Source of the DNA: Herbaspirillum hiltneri N3
GTDB taxonomy: Bacteria > Pseudomonadota > Gammaproteobacteria > Burkholderiales > Burkholderiaceae_D
DNA length: 64,000 nt
NCBI RefSeq assembly: GCF_001267925.1
Contig: NZ_CP011409.1
Location: 4,898,001-4,962,000, forward strand
Reading direction: 5' to 3'
Shown here: positions 28,267 to 37,498 of the stretch, piece after piece
Position numbering within the stretch: position 1 is the stretch's first letter
How the letters are laid out: every line of letters starts with the position of its first letter
The notes under the pieces: model-generated
Database searches by the model: none
Told to the model about the DNA's origin: nothing
The model's input: the letters and a program-made list of their open reading frames with translations, nothing else
Program-made: the position numbers and the translations under genes

Positions 28267-29118
28267 TCAGAGCGCTGCCTTGGCCGCCTGGTAGGCCGCG
28301 TACAGCTTGCCGAACACCGGACCCGGCTTGCCGTCGCCGACGCGCTGGTCGTCGATGGCGACCACCGGCAAGACTTCCTTGGTCGCCGACGACAGCAGCA
28401 CTTCATCGGCGCCGAAAACTTCTTCGCGCGTGATGCGGCGCGCTTCGAACACGATACCCTGCGACTTGCACAGCTCTTCGATCAGGCCGTAACGAATGCC
28501 TTCGAGGATCAGGTTGTCCTTGGGCGGCGCCGACAGCTTGCCGTCCTTGACGATCCAGACGTTGGACGACGAGGCTTCGCTGAGGAAGCCGTCGCGGAAC
28601 TGGATCGCTTCGGTGACTTCGTGCTCGGCGGCATATTGGGCCGCCAGTACATTGCCCAGCAGCGAGGTCGACTTGATCTGGCAATTGAGCCAGCGCTTGT
28701 CTTCGAGCGTGACGCAAGCCACGCCTTTGGCGCGGACTTCGGCCGAAGGCACCGCCAGCGGGCTGGTCATCATGAACACCGTCGGCGTCACCGGATCCTT
28801 CGGGAACGCGTGGCCGCGCTTGGCGACGCCGCGCGTGACCTGGATATAGACGATCTGGTCATTGAGATCGTTGGCCTGCACCACGCGGTCGATCAGCGCC
28901 AGCCATTCGGCTTCGTTATGCGGATTGGTAATACCGATGGTGCCGAGGCTGCGGAACAGGCGCGCAATGTGATGCGTGCCGCGGAACGGCTTGCGGCCGT
29001 ACATCGGGATCACTTCATACACGCCGTCGCCAAAGATGAAGCCGCGATCCAGCACGGGGATGCGGGCTTCGGAGAGCGGCGTCATGTCGCCGTTGAGGTA
29101 CACGATGGGGTCGTTCAT
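28267..29118 (-). CDS. dat: D-amino acid aminotransferase (class IV)
   Basis: PLP enzyme of 283 residues, fold type IV. It has GDGVYEVIPMY near the N-terminus, the catalytic lysine in QIKSTSLLGN, and EASSSNVWIV and GIRYGLI for cofactor phosphate binding. It interconverts D-alanine and D-glutamate through 2-oxo acids, supplying peptidoglycan precursors. In Burkholderiales this gene usually precedes the ybeD-lipB-lipA block. Confidence 0.88.
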   Translation of the reverse strand: MNDPIVYLNGDMTPLSEARIPVLDRGFIFGDGVYEVIPMYGRKPFRGTHHIARLFRSLGTIGITNPHNEAEWLALIDRVVQANDLNDQIVYIQVTRGVAKRGHAFPKDPVTPTVFMMTSPLAVPSAEVRAKGVACVTLEDKRWLNCQIKSTSLLGNVLAAQYAAEHEVTEAIQFRDGFLSEASSSNVWIVKDGKLSAPPKDNLILEGIRYGLIEELCKSQGIVFEARRITREEVFGADEVLLSSATKEVLPVVAIDDQRVGDGKPGPVFGKLYAAYQAAKAAL

Positions 29119-29255
29119 GGCAGGTCTTCTTAGGGAGGTTCAGAGGGAGATGGATAGCGGAATGGAGACATTCTTGCACAGACCCGCGCAGGCCGTTATG
29201 CAAAGTCGGCATCGGGCGATGCCGCTCACCGGCGTCGCCCGGGACCGTTCAATGG

Positions 29256-31013
29256 TCACAGCGGCTGGATGCTCAGACTGCTGACGTTGCTGTCCGCGTC
29301 CTTGCGGGAGAAATGCCAGCGCTGCCGGTGATAGCGCGCCACGGTCTCGCGATGGGCGATGCTGACCACGGCGGCATCGGGCAGCTCTTCCTGCAACAGC
29401 GCGTACAAGGCTTCTTCGGTTTCGCCGTCCATGGCGCTGCTGGCTTCATCGAGGAAGACCATCTCCGGCCGCGTGAGGAACACGCGTGCAAACGCCAGGC
29501 GTTGCTGCTCGCCCGGCGACAGGCGATTGCCCCAGTTGTTGTAGACGTCGAGCTGATCCTTGAGATGCGGCAGGCGGCACAGGTCGAGATAGTGACGGAT
29601 CGCGAGGTCGGTGTAGGCGTCCTCGTCGGCCGGATAGGCCAGCACCGAGCGCAGCGTACCGATCGGCAGGTAACTCGCTTGCGGCACGAACATCAGCCTG
29701 GCCTTGTGCGGGATCTGAATGTCGCCGCCGCCGTAGGGCCAGATGCCGGCGATGGCGCGGAACAGCGTCGACTTGCCGCAGCCGGAGGGACCGCTGACCA
29801 GGATGCGCTCGCCGGGATGGATCGCACCGCTGATGCCCTGATCGCCGCCGATCAGCGTGCGGCCGTCAGGCAGCGCGAGGTTCAGTTTGTCGAACAGGAT
29901 GGCGCCGACATTGTTGCGTTCCACCGAGATGCTGGCGGGTTGCTTCTGCGCCAGTTCCACCGCGAGATTGAAGCCGGCCAGACGGTTGATGCTGGCCTTC
30001 CAGTCGGCCAGCGTGGTGAAGGCGTTGATGAACCACGACAAGGCGTCCTGCACCTGGCCGAAGGCGCTGCTGAGCTGCATCAGCACGCCCAGCGACATGG
30101 CGCCGGAGAAATAGCGCGGCGCCGCCACCAGCAACGGAAAAATGATCGCAAACTGGCCGTAGAAATTGGTCGCGATGTTGAGGCTCTTGGTGGTGCGCAT
30201 GATGGCCCACCAGTTTTGGCGGATGTCTTCGAAGCGCAGGTTGAGTTCGCCGCGTTCGCGCCGCTCGCCGCGATACAGGGCGATGGCTTCGGCATGTTCA
30301 CGAATCCGGATCAGGCCGAAACGGTAGTTCGCCTCGAAGCGCTCCTGGTTGTAGCTCTGCACCACCAGCGGCTTGCCGATCCACCAGATGATCCATGAAC
30401 CGACGCCGGCATAGGCGATGGCGAACCACACCATGTAGCCGGGGATGACCCAATCGCGCTGCATGAACGCAAACGAGATCGGACCACTGATGGCCCACAG
30501 GATGCCAACGAAGGACACCAGCGTCACCAGGCTGGAGATGAAACCCAGCACCAGGCTGATGGTGTTCGAGGTCAGCGAACGCAAGTCCTCGGCGATACGC
30601 TGGTCCGGGTTGTCGGCGATGCGGCCCTGCTCCATGCGGTAGTAGGCGTGATGCTCGAGCCACTTGCCCATGTACTTTTCGGTCATCCAGGTGCGCCAGC
30701 GGATCTGCAGCGACTGCGTCAGGTAGATGCGCGCGGTGGCGACCACGATGTAGGCAAAGGCCAGGTAGCTGAACTGCCACAGCAGGCCTTTGAAGGCGAC
30801 GTAATCCTTGTTCTGCATGGAATCGTACATGGTGCGATTCCAGTCGGTGATGAGTACGTTGATGTAGACCATGACCAGCACCAGCGCGATGATCACCGCC
30901 AGCAATCCCCACGCCTTCCCTCGTTCTTCCGAGACCCAGTATGGTTTGATGAGTCGCCAGACGGCGTGGCGGTCAAAGGCGTTGTCGGTGGATTTTTTCT
31001 TGTTGGCTGTCAT
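29256..31013 (-). CDS. ABC transporter ATP-binding/permease protein, YddA/SbmA-like
   Basis: Fused half-transporter of 585 residues. The N-terminal membrane domain, with about six helices, belongs to the SbmA/BacA-like family (DWNRTMYDSMQNKDY, NPDQRIAEDL). The C-terminal ATPase has Walker A GPSGCGKST, signature LSPGEQQRLAFAR and Walker B MVFLDEASSAMD. It resembles E. coli YddA and ABCD-type transporters that move peptides, bleomycin or cobalamin-like compounds; substrate unknown. It works as a homodimer. It is divergent from another ABC half-transporter across a region with a long hairpin. Confidence 0.88.
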   Translation of the reverse strand: MTANKKKSTDNAFDRHAVWRLIKPYWVSEERGKAWGLLAVIIALVLVMVYINVLITDWNRTMYDSMQNKDYVAFKGLLWQFSYLAFAYIVVATARIYLTQSLQIRWRTWMTEKYMGKWLEHHAYYRMEQGRIADNPDQRIAEDLRSLTSNTISLVLGFISSLVTLVSFVGILWAISGPISFAFMQRDWVIPGYMVWFAIAYAGVGSWIIWWIGKPLVVQSYNQERFEANYRFGLIRIREHAEAIALYRGERRERGELNLRFEDIRQNWWAIMRTTKSLNIATNFYGQFAIIFPLLVAAPRYFSGAMSLGVLMQLSSAFGQVQDALSWFINAFTTLADWKASINRLAGFNLAVELAQKQPASISVERNNVGAILFDKLNLALPDGRTLIGGDQGISGAIHPGERILVSGPSGCGKSTLFRAIAGIWPYGGGDIQIPHKARLMFVPQASYLPIGTLRSVLAYPADEDAYTDLAIRHYLDLCRLPHLKDQLDVYNNWGNRLSPGEQQRLAFARVFLTRPEMVFLDEASSAMDGETEEALYALLQEELPDAAVVSIAHRETVARYHRQRWHFSRKDADSNVSSLSIQPL

Positions 31014-31393
31014 GGATTTTCCGGAGTCTGTGCAAGATCATCTGCGATGATAAGCAATCCGGCCGTTTTCGGCTGCGGAATAAATGCAACCAAGTGCAAC
31101 CACGCGCCCGCCGGCGGCGCCCGTCAGGCTTCAGCAAGCTACCCGCCCTGTTTTGGTGAACGGGTTAGAATCTCTGTTCTTCGCCGCACCGATTCCATCG
31201 CATGAATTGTTTCATGCACACCTCGGTGCCGAACGTGCTCACGATCTGTAGCGAGAGGCCGTCAGCCGGTGTCGGACGGAGCGGAGGAACCGGAATGTAC
31301 TTGAGTACATGAGGATTCCGAGCACCGCCCGACGCCGGATCACGGCCTCGCAGTAAGATCGTGAGCACGTTCCGGCGACACTCTGGAGATTGC
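31014..31393. other. 380-base divergent gap between two ABC transporter genes
   Basis: No coding sequence is apparent. It holds a TAGAAT hexamer (31166-31171) without a good -35, and the long hairpin at 31231-31372 directly ahead of the rightward transporter gene. Confidence 0.6.
31231..31372 (+). ncRNA. 142-nt long hairpin, candidate cis-acting RNA
   Basis: The ends form a perfect 17-base stem: GAACGTGCTCACGATCT (31231-31247) and its complement (31356-31372). Inside, AGGCCGT, CCGG, GTCGG and CGG blocks of the left half pair in order with the right half (ACGGCC, CCGG, CGAC, CCG) with small bulges. The tip is ATGTACT-TG-AGTACAT (31295-31310). The structure ends 21 bases before the ATG of the ABC transporter, so it would be in that mRNA leader. 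It has no U-tract, so it is not a simple terminator. I do not recognise a known riboswitch. Strand is assigned by the downstream gene. Confidence 0.55.
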
Positions 31394-33235
31394 ATGCTTG
31401 CATGGTTTGAAAAACTGGTTCACCCCTACCCCGACAACGTCATCAAGCCGCCGCCGCGCGGTTTCACCGCCTTCATCTGGGCCTGTACCAAGGGTCTGCG
31501 CCGCTATATCGTGGCGATGACCGCATTGACCGCGATCATCGGCGCGTTCGAAGCGCTGCTGTTTGCGATGATGGGCCGTATCGTCGACTGGCTCAGCCAT
31601 ATCGAGCCGTCGCAACTGTGGACGCAGGAGCGCGGCAGCCTGATCTGGCTGGCGGTGGTGCTGGCCGGCAGTCCGCTGCTCATCGCGCTGCAGACCTTCT
31701 TCAAGCACCAGACCCTGGCGGGCGCATTCCCGATGATGCTGCGCTGGAAATTCCACCGCCTGATGCTCAACCAGAGCATGAGCTTTTATCAGGACGAGTT
31801 CGCCGGCCGCGTCGCCGCCAAGGTGATGCAGACCGCGCTCGCGGTGCGCGACGTGTGCATGATCATGGGCGACATCCTGGTGTTCGTGATGATCTATTTC
31901 GTCACCATGGCGGCCGTGGTCGGCGGCTTCGACCTGTGGATGCTGGCACCCTTCTTCGGCTGGCTGGTGCTGTACATGGCGGCGCTGCGCTACTTCGTGC
32001 CGCGCCTGTCGAAAGTGGCGCGCAACCAGGCCGACGCGCGCTCGCTGATGACCGGACGCATCACCGATGCCTATACCAACATCGCCACCGTCAAGCTGTT
32101 CTCGCACGCCGGTCGCGAGGCCGGTTATGCACGCAGCGCGATGCAGGATTTCTTGGTCACGGTGAATCGCCAGATGCGTCTGGTCAGCGGTTTTGAAATC
32201 GTCAATCACTCGCTCAACATGGTGCTGATCCTGTCGACCGCAGGCGTGGCGCTGTGGCTCTGGACGCAAGGCCAGGTCGGCATCGGCGCGGTCGCCGCAG
32301 CCACGGCGATGGCGCTGCGCCTGAACGGCATCGCGCATTGGGTGATGTGGGAAATGGCTGCGCTGTTCGAACACGTCGGCACCGTGCAGGACGGCATCAA
32401 CACGCTGTCGCGCGCGCATGAGGTCAAGGATTTGCCGGATGCGCAGCCATTGGATGTCAGCCGCGGCGAACTGGTCTTCGACAACGTCAGCTTCGCCTAC
32501 GGCGCCACCGGACCCGATGCGCGCCAGGTAATCGACAAGCTCAACCTGCACATCCGTCCCGGTGAAAAGATCGGCCTGGTGGGCCGTTCCGGCGCCGGCA
32601 AGTCGACCATCGTCAACCTGCTGCTGCGCTTCTACGATGTCGAGCAAGGCCGCGTGCTGATCGATGGCCAGGACATCGCGCACGTCACGCAGGACAGCCT
32701 GCGCGCGCAAGTCGGCATGGTCACTCAAGACACCTCGCTGCTGCATCGCTCGGTGCGCGACAACATCCTGTACGGCCGTCCCGACGCTGGCGACGACGAC
32801 ATGATCGCCGCCGCGCGCCGCGCCGAAGCACACGAATTCATCGGCAATCTGGCCGATGCGCACGGCCGCCGCGGCTACGATGCCCACGTCGGCGAACGCG
32901 GCGTGAAACTGTCCGGCGGTCAGCGCCAGCGCATCGCGATTGCGCGCGTGATGCTCAAGGACGCGCCCATCCTGTTGCTGGACGAAGCCACCAGTGCGCT
33001 CGACTCGGAAGTGGAAGCGGCCATCCAGGAGAGCCTGTATCGCCTCATGGAAGGCAAGACCGTGGTCGCCATCGCCCATCGCCTGTCGACCATTGCCGCG
33101 ATGGATCGCCTGATCGTGCTCGACCAGGGCCGCATCGTCGAGCAAGGCAGTCACCAGGAACTGCTGGCGCACAACGGTTTGTATGCGCGCCTGTGGTCGC
33201 ATCAGAGCGGCGGATTCCTGGGCGAGGAAGCGTGA
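31394..33235 (+). CDS. ABC exporter, ATP-binding/permease (ABCB type)
   Basis: Half-size ABC exporter of 613 residues: six-helix type I exporter domain to about 330, then an ATPase with Walker A GRSGAGKST, Q-loop MVTQDTSLLHRSVRDNI, signature LSGGQRQRIAIAR, Walker B ILLLDEATSALD and H-loop AIAHRLST. It most resembles lipid or multidrug exporters. The ATG at 31394 has CTGGAG upstream; a GTG at 31361 falls inside the hairpin stem and is unlikely. Its mRNA leader carries a long hairpin that may regulate it. Confidence 0.9.
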   Translation: MLAWFEKLVHPYPDNVIKPPPRGFTAFIWACTKGLRRYIVAMTALTAIIGAFEALLFAMMGRIVDWLSHIEPSQLWTQERGSLIWLAVVLAGSPLLIALQTFFKHQTLAGAFPMMLRWKFHRLMLNQSMSFYQDEFAGRVAAKVMQTALAVRDVCMIMGDILVFVMIYFVTMAAVVGGFDLWMLAPFFGWLVLYMAALRYFVPRLSKVARNQADARSLMTGRITDAYTNIATVKLFSHAGREAGYARSAMQDFLVTVNRQMRLVSGFEIVNHSLNMVLILSTAGVALWLWTQGQVGIGAVAAATAMALRLNGIAHWVMWEMAALFEHVGTVQDGINTLSRAHEVKDLPDAQPLDVSRGELVFDNVSFAYGATGPDARQVIDKLNLHIRPGEKIGLVGRSGAGKSTIVNLLLRFYDVEQGRVLIDGQDIAHVTQDSLRAQVGMVTQDTSLLHRSVRDNILYGRPDAGDDDMIAAARRAEAHEFIGNLADAHGRRGYDAHVGERGVKLSGGQRQRIAIARVMLKDAPILLLDEATSALDSEVEAAIQESLYRLMEGKTVVAIAHRLSTIAAMDRLIVLDQGRIVEQGSHQELLAHNGLYARLWSHQSGGFLGEEA

Positions 33236-33257
33236 CGCCGTTGCTCACGCGCGACCG

Positions 33258-33992
33258 TCAGACGTAGTAGCTGTCGTCCAGCAGCATGTCCTCGAAGAAG
33301 GCGCCGTAGCGTCCTTCCGGGTGGCGCAAATGGATCTCCAGAATCCAGCGCATCGCCGACGGCACGCCGTCGAACTCCGCCAGCGATCCGGTATGGATTG
33401 CCGCGTGCGGGAAGTCCGATACGCGATGGCCGGGCAAGTCGAAATTGAGCTCCCAGCCGCGCTTGCGCGCTTCGCTATCGGCGAAGGCGTACAACGCTTC
33501 TCCGCTCAGTCCCTGCTCGCTCCACGCGCGTCGCGCGGCGTGAAACACGGCTTCCGCATCCCGTGCGCAGCGCGCGTATTTTTCATGATTTCCGATCACG
33601 AACGCGGCGCCGCCGTCGCCTTCCCAGGCGCCGTGGCGCGGCGCGATGTCGATGAAGAAGATGTCGTCCTGCTGCAGCACCACGCCCGGTTCGGATGCCT
33701 GGCGCATCGGCTTGATGGTGTTGCGGCCGAAGCGCACGCGCGTCGGATGCCAGCTCAGCGTCAGGCCGGCGTCGAGGAGGACTTGTTTGGCCATGGCGAC
33801 GGCGTCTTCTTCCACCATGCCGGGCTGCACGCGCGACGCGATGTCGCGAATCGCCTGGCGCGTCTTGCCGCGCGCGGCCAGCATGCCCTCCACGGAAAAG
33901 GCGGGACCGACGCGCTCGGCGTTCGTGGCATCGGTGGCATCGGTGGCATCCGTGGCGGCGGTGATCGCGGCGGTGATTGTAGTGGTGTTCAT
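33258..33992 (-). CDS. M24 family metallopeptidase (aminopeptidase P-like)
   Basis: Pita-bread fold protein of 244 residues without the N-terminal creatinase domain. The metal ligands can be read: Asp in FIDIAP, Asp in GDGG, His in FPHAAIH, Glu in LEIHLRHP and Glu in FFEDML. It may cleave Xaa-Pro bonds or act as a related hydrolase. The first 25 residues contain an ATD repeat encoded by 9-base tandem units (about 33926-33952), probably a disordered tail. GGAG precedes the ATG. Divergent from a GlxA-type regulator, which may control it. Confidence 0.82.
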   Translation of the reverse strand: MNTTTITAAITAATDATDATDATNAERVGPAFSVEGMLAARGKTRQAIRDIASRVQPGMVEEDAVAMAKQVLLDAGLTLSWHPTRVRFGRNTIKPMRQASEPGVVLQQDDIFFIDIAPRHGAWEGDGGAAFVIGNHEKYARCARDAEAVFHAARRAWSEQGLSGEALYAFADSEARKRGWELNFDLPGHRVSDFPHAAIHTGSLAEFDGVPSAMRWILEIHLRHPEGRYGAFFEDMLLDDSYYV

Positions 33993-34202
33993 GATGTTCT
34001 CCGGAATGAGGATCGCGGAAAGCGCGACATGCGCTTCCGCTACGGAGAAAATTATCGGCGGCGCTGCGATCTAATGACAGCGCGGCAAGGCGGCGTTGAC
34101 AGCCATGCTGCGGCGTTTTCCTGCCAAGGCCTTGCCTGGGTTCTGCTGCCCGGCCCGGACGGCGCTATGATGGCGTCTATCGTTCCACTGCCGATTGCCG
34201 CC

Positions 34203-35183
34203 ATGCCTACTGTCGCCCTGCTGGTATTCCCCGGAGTCCAGGCGCTCGACGTCTCCGGTCCGCTCGACGTGTTCGCCGAGGCCAACCGTTTCCTGCTGCC
34301 GCAACAGCATTACCGTCTCAGCGTCATCGGAAGCACACGCGACACCGTCGCCTGCTCCAACGGCATGCAGATCGTGCCGCACCTGCACTACAGCGAAGCG
34401 CGCGAAGACTACGACCTGCTGCTCGCGGCCGGCGGCCCCGGCTTGCCGCAGCAGGAACGCGACGCCGCGCTGAGCGACTGGCTGGCCGATGCCGCGCAAC
34501 GCGCCGGCCGCCATGGCTCGATCTGCAACGGCGCGTTCTTGCTGGCGCGCGCAGGACTGCTCAGGGGCAAACGCGTGACCACGCATTGGAATGACGCCGC
34601 TGCATTGGCGCGCGATTTTCCCGAGCTTGAAGTCGACGCCGATCGCATCTATCTGTGCGACGGCAAACTGGTGACGTCGGCGGGAGTCACCGCCGGCATC
34701 GATTTGTCGCTGGCGTTGCTGGCCGAAGACGCCGGCCAGGAAGTCGCCCTCAACGTCGCCAAGCGGCTGGTGGTATTCATGCAGCGCAGCGGCGGACAAT
34801 CGCAGTTCAGTCCTTACCTCACTCCGTATGCGGAAGAGACCTCACTGGTCGGCCAGGTGCAACATTACGTGCGCGAGCATCTGCAGGAAAAGCTCAGCGT
34901 CGCACTGTTGGCCAAGCTGGTGTCGAGCAGTCCGCGCAATTTCGCGCGCGTGTTTGCACGCGATGCACGCATGACGCCGGCGGAGTTCATCGAAAGTGCG
35001 CGCGTCGATGCGGCGCGCGCAATGCTGGAGAGATCGGGAAGTTCGGCGGCGCCCTTGAAGACGGTCGCTTATCGTTGCGGCTTCCGCGACGCCGGCCATA
35101 TGCGCGTGGTGTTCCTGCGCCGGCTCGGCATCAGTGCGCAACAGTATCGGGATAATTTTTTTGCGGGCGCCGATGCGGCGTGA
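34203..35183 (+). CDS. GlxA-type AraC regulator with DJ-1/PfpI domain
   Basis: Regulator of 326 residues: an N-terminal DJ-1/PfpI-like domain (VALLVFPGVQALDVSGPLDVF, LLAAGGPG, GSICNGAFLLA with the nucleophile-elbow Cys) and a C-terminal AraC HTH pair (LLAKLVSSSPRNFARVF, TVAYRCGFRDAGHMRVVF). Family members such as GbdR and CdhR sense quaternary amines or amino-acid derivatives. I start at 34203 because the domain conventionally begins there; ATGs at 34167/34170 are alternatives. Divergent from the M24 peptidase gene. Confidence 0.87.
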   Translation: MPTVALLVFPGVQALDVSGPLDVFAEANRFLLPQQHYRLSVIGSTRDTVACSNGMQIVPHLHYSEAREDYDLLLAAGGPGLPQQERDAALSDWLADAAQRAGRHGSICNGAFLLARAGLLRGKRVTTHWNDAAALARDFPELEVDADRIYLCDGKLVTSAGVTAGIDLSLALLAEDAGQEVALNVAKRLVVFMQRSGGQSQFSPYLTPYAEETSLVGQVQHYVREHLQEKLSVALLAKLVSSSPRNFARVFARDARMTPAEFIESARVDAARAMLERSGSSAAPLKTVAYRCGFRDAGHMRVVFLRRLGISAQQYRDNFFAGADAA

Positions 35184-35195
35184 TCAAAGCCGGGA

Positions 35196-35600
35196 TCAGC
35201 TATCCGGCGCGACTTCACCGGCGGACCATTCCGGACTGTAGCCGCCCAGAGTCGGGTGGTACATTTCATCGCCGCTGTGCTGGGTGAATTCGACGTTGAG
35301 ACGGTCTTCGCGCAGGCCCAGCACCTCGATGCAATCGCGGCACAATGCCTTGGCGACTTCCATGCGCAACTCGGGCGTGCGGCCGCGGCGGATGTCGCAC
35401 ATCAGCACCGATACCGGCTCCACTTCGCCGCCGTCGACCGTGCGCCAGACACTGCCTGCGCCGCACTCGCGGATCACGATGCTGATGCGGCGGATATCGA
35501 CGCTCATCATGTCGGCATAGGTCTGCGCCATGCGCGCAGCGAGCTGCTTTTTCTGCTGCGCGGGATAGCTGTCGTTGACGTCGAGTTGCAGGTAAGGCAT
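35196..35600 (-). CDS. Tautomerase-family protein
   Basis: Small protein of 134 residues that begins MPYLQLDV, giving the N-terminal Pro1 used as catalytic base in the 4-oxalocrotonate tautomerase/MIF superfamily. The beta-alpha-beta unit is followed by RMEVAKALCRDCIEVLGL, as in MIF-like tautomerases. Substrate unknown. It converges on the GlxA-type gene and lies just downstream of parB. Confidence 0.8.
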   Translation of the reverse strand: MPYLQLDVNDSYPAQQKKQLAARMAQTYADMMSVDIRRISIVIRECGAGSVWRTVDGGEVEPVSVLMCDIRRGRTPELRMEVAKALCRDCIEVLGLREDRLNVEFTQHSGDEMYHPTLGGYSPEWSAGEVAPDS

Positions 35601-35662
35601 GGCGCATTCCTTTCATTGCGGCTGCATTTGCATCTGCGGTTGCAGCCGCCGAAACTCACGGT

Positions 35663-36571
35663 TTACTGTTCGACCGCTTCGCCGCGCAGGCGGGCAATCA
35701 CGCCGTCGAGTGCATCGAGGTCGGAGAAATTGATGATCAGCTGACCGCGATTCTTGGCGCCGGTCTTGATCGATACCTGCGTCGCCAGGATGTCGGACAA
35801 TTCTTCTTCCAGGCGGGCGATGTCGCGCGATTTTTCCTTGCCCCCGTCGCGCGGCTTGTTCGATGCGGCTTGCTCGGCAGTGGTGCGCACCACCAGCTTC
35901 TCGGCTTCACGCACCGACATGCGCTTGGCGACGATCTGGTTCGCCAGCGTGATCTGCGTGGCGGAATCCACCGCCAGCAAGGCGCGGGCGTGGCCCATGT
36001 CGATATCGCCGGCCATGAGCATGGTCTGCACCGGCTTGGCCAGGTTCAGCAAGCGCAACAGGTTCGACACCGCGCTGCGCGAGCGGCCGACCGCGACTGC
36101 CGCCTGTTCATGCGTGAAGTTGAAATCGGTGATCAGGCGGTGGATACCCTGGGCTTCTTCCAGCGGATTGAGATCCTCGCGCTGCATGTTTTCGATCAGC
36201 GCCATCGCGGCGGTGGTCTGGTCGTCGACGTTCTTCACCAGCACCGGCACTTCGGTCAGGCCGGCGATCTTGGCAGCGCGGAAGCGGCGTTCGCCGGCGA
36301 TGATCTCGTAGATGTCCTTGCCGTTCTTCTGGCCGATGGCGCGGATCAGGATCGGTTGCAGCAGGCCCTGCTCCTTGATCGAGGCGGCCAGCTCATTGAG
36401 TGCGCCTTCGTCCATGCGGCTGCGCGGCTGATACTTGCCGGCCTGCAGATCCGTGACCGGCATCACCGATGGCGAACCTGCGACCACCGGCACGTCTTCG
36501 GTGATATCGGAAGACCCGCCGAGAAGTGCGTCGAGACCGCGGCCGAGGCCTTTTGATTTTTTGGTTGCCAT
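35663..36571 (-). CDS. parB: Chromosome partitioning protein ParB
   Basis: ParB/Spo0J CTPase clamp of 302 residues. The N-terminal start (KGLGRGLDALLGG) precedes the CTP-binding region with GERRFRAAK, then the HTH that reads parS (FTHEQAAVAVGRSRSAVSNLLRLL) and a C-terminal dimerisation domain. It loads at parS sites, two of which lie at 41427 and 41538, and spreads to segregate the origin. Last gene of the mnmG-parB row. Confidence 0.97.
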   Translation of the reverse strand: MATKKSKGLGRGLDALLGGSSDITEDVPVVAGSPSVMPVTDLQAGKYQPRSRMDEGALNELAASIKEQGLLQPILIRAIGQKNGKDIYEIIAGERRFRAAKIAGLTEVPVLVKNVDDQTTAAMALIENMQREDLNPLEEAQGIHRLITDFNFTHEQAAVAVGRSRSAVSNLLRLLNLAKPVQTMLMAGDIDMGHARALLAVDSATQITLANQIVAKRMSVREAEKLVVRTTAEQAASNKPRDGGKEKSRDIARLEEELSDILATQVSIKTGAKNRGQLIINFSDLDALDGVIARLRGEAVEQ

Positions 36572-36652
36572 CTTTTACCTACCTGTTTCTGAATTGCTGA
36601 TTACTGAAATTGTTTATATCGTTTAGTGCATTTCAAGACTTCGGATCTACTT

Positions 36653-37423
36653 TTACAGCGTCTTGATGCGCTCGACCATTTCGGCGCCAAAGGCGATGTA
36701 CGCCTGCGCGCCTTTCGACGCGGCGTCGAAGTTCACGCCCGGCATGCCGTACGACGGCGCTTCGGCCAGACGGACATTGCGCGGAATGACCGTCTTGAAA
36801 ACCTTGTCGCCAAAATGCTGCTCGAGCTGTTCGGACACCTGCTGCGACAACGTCATGCGCGGGTCGAACATCACGCGCAGCAAGCCGATGATCTTGAGAT
36901 CGGGATTGAGCTTGGCGTGCACTTTCTTGATGGTGTTGACGAGGTCGGACAAACCTTCCAGCGCATAGTATTCGCACTGCATCGGAATCACCACGCCATG
37001 TGCCGAGCACAGGCCGTTGAGCGTCAGCAGCGACAGCGCCGGCGGACAATCGATGAGGATGAAATCGTAGTCGTCGGCGACGGCGGCGAAGGCGTCTTTT
37101 AGGCGCTTCTCGCGATTCTCGAGCTCGACCATTTCGACTTCGGCGCCGGCCAGTTCGCGATTGGCCGGCAGCACGTCAAAGTTGCCGCTTTCGGAACGCT
37201 TGCGCACGCTCTTGATGTCGGACATGCCGAGCAGCACTTCGTAGATCGAACCTTGCAACTCGGCCTTGTTGATGCCGGAGCCCATGGTGGCGTTGCCCTG
37301 CGGATCGAGGTCGGCGAGCAGCACGCGCTGATTGTGCTGCGCCAGGCCGGCGGCGAGATTGACTGCTGTGGTGGTTTTGCCGACACCGCCTTTTTGATTC
37401 GCAACGCAAAAGATTTTAGCCAT
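36653..37423 (-). CDS. parA: Chromosome partitioning ATPase ParA
   Basis: ParA/Soj ATPase of 256 residues with the deviant Walker A KGGVGKTT, switch region DLDPQGNATMG and FILIDCPPALSLLT as Walker B. It drives movement of ParB-parS complexes over the nucleoid. It lies 81 bases upstream of parB on the same strand. Confidence 0.97.
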   Translation of the reverse strand: MAKIFCVANQKGGVGKTTTAVNLAAGLAQHNQRVLLADLDPQGNATMGSGINKAELQGSIYEVLLGMSDIKSVRKRSESGNFDVLPANRELAGAEVEMVELENREKRLKDAFAAVADDYDFILIDCPPALSLLTLNGLCSAHGVVIPMQCEYYALEGLSDLVNTIKKVHAKLNPDLKIIGLLRVMFDPRMTLSQQVSEQLEQHFGDKVFKTVIPRNVRLAEAPSYGMPGVNFDAASKGAQAYIAFGAEMVERIKTL

Positions 37424-37498
37424 AGGTTCTTCTAGTTAGTGTTCCGTTGGGATTACAGTGAATCTTCAGTTTCTATCCGGGTTATCTTCAGTGCCGGG

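Noticed and set aside
31361..31393. GTG start for the ABC exporter
   Set aside because: The codon lies inside the hairpin stem and lacks a Shine-Dalgarno; the ATG at 31394 is preceded by CTGGAG.
33926..33952. 9-base tandem repeat as a phase-variable tract
   Set aside because: The unit is a multiple of three, so changes in number keep the frame; it probably only alters a flexible tail.
33183..34202. Long in-frame extension upstream of the GlxA-type gene
   Set aside because: It is antisense to the M24 peptidase gene and resembles nothing.
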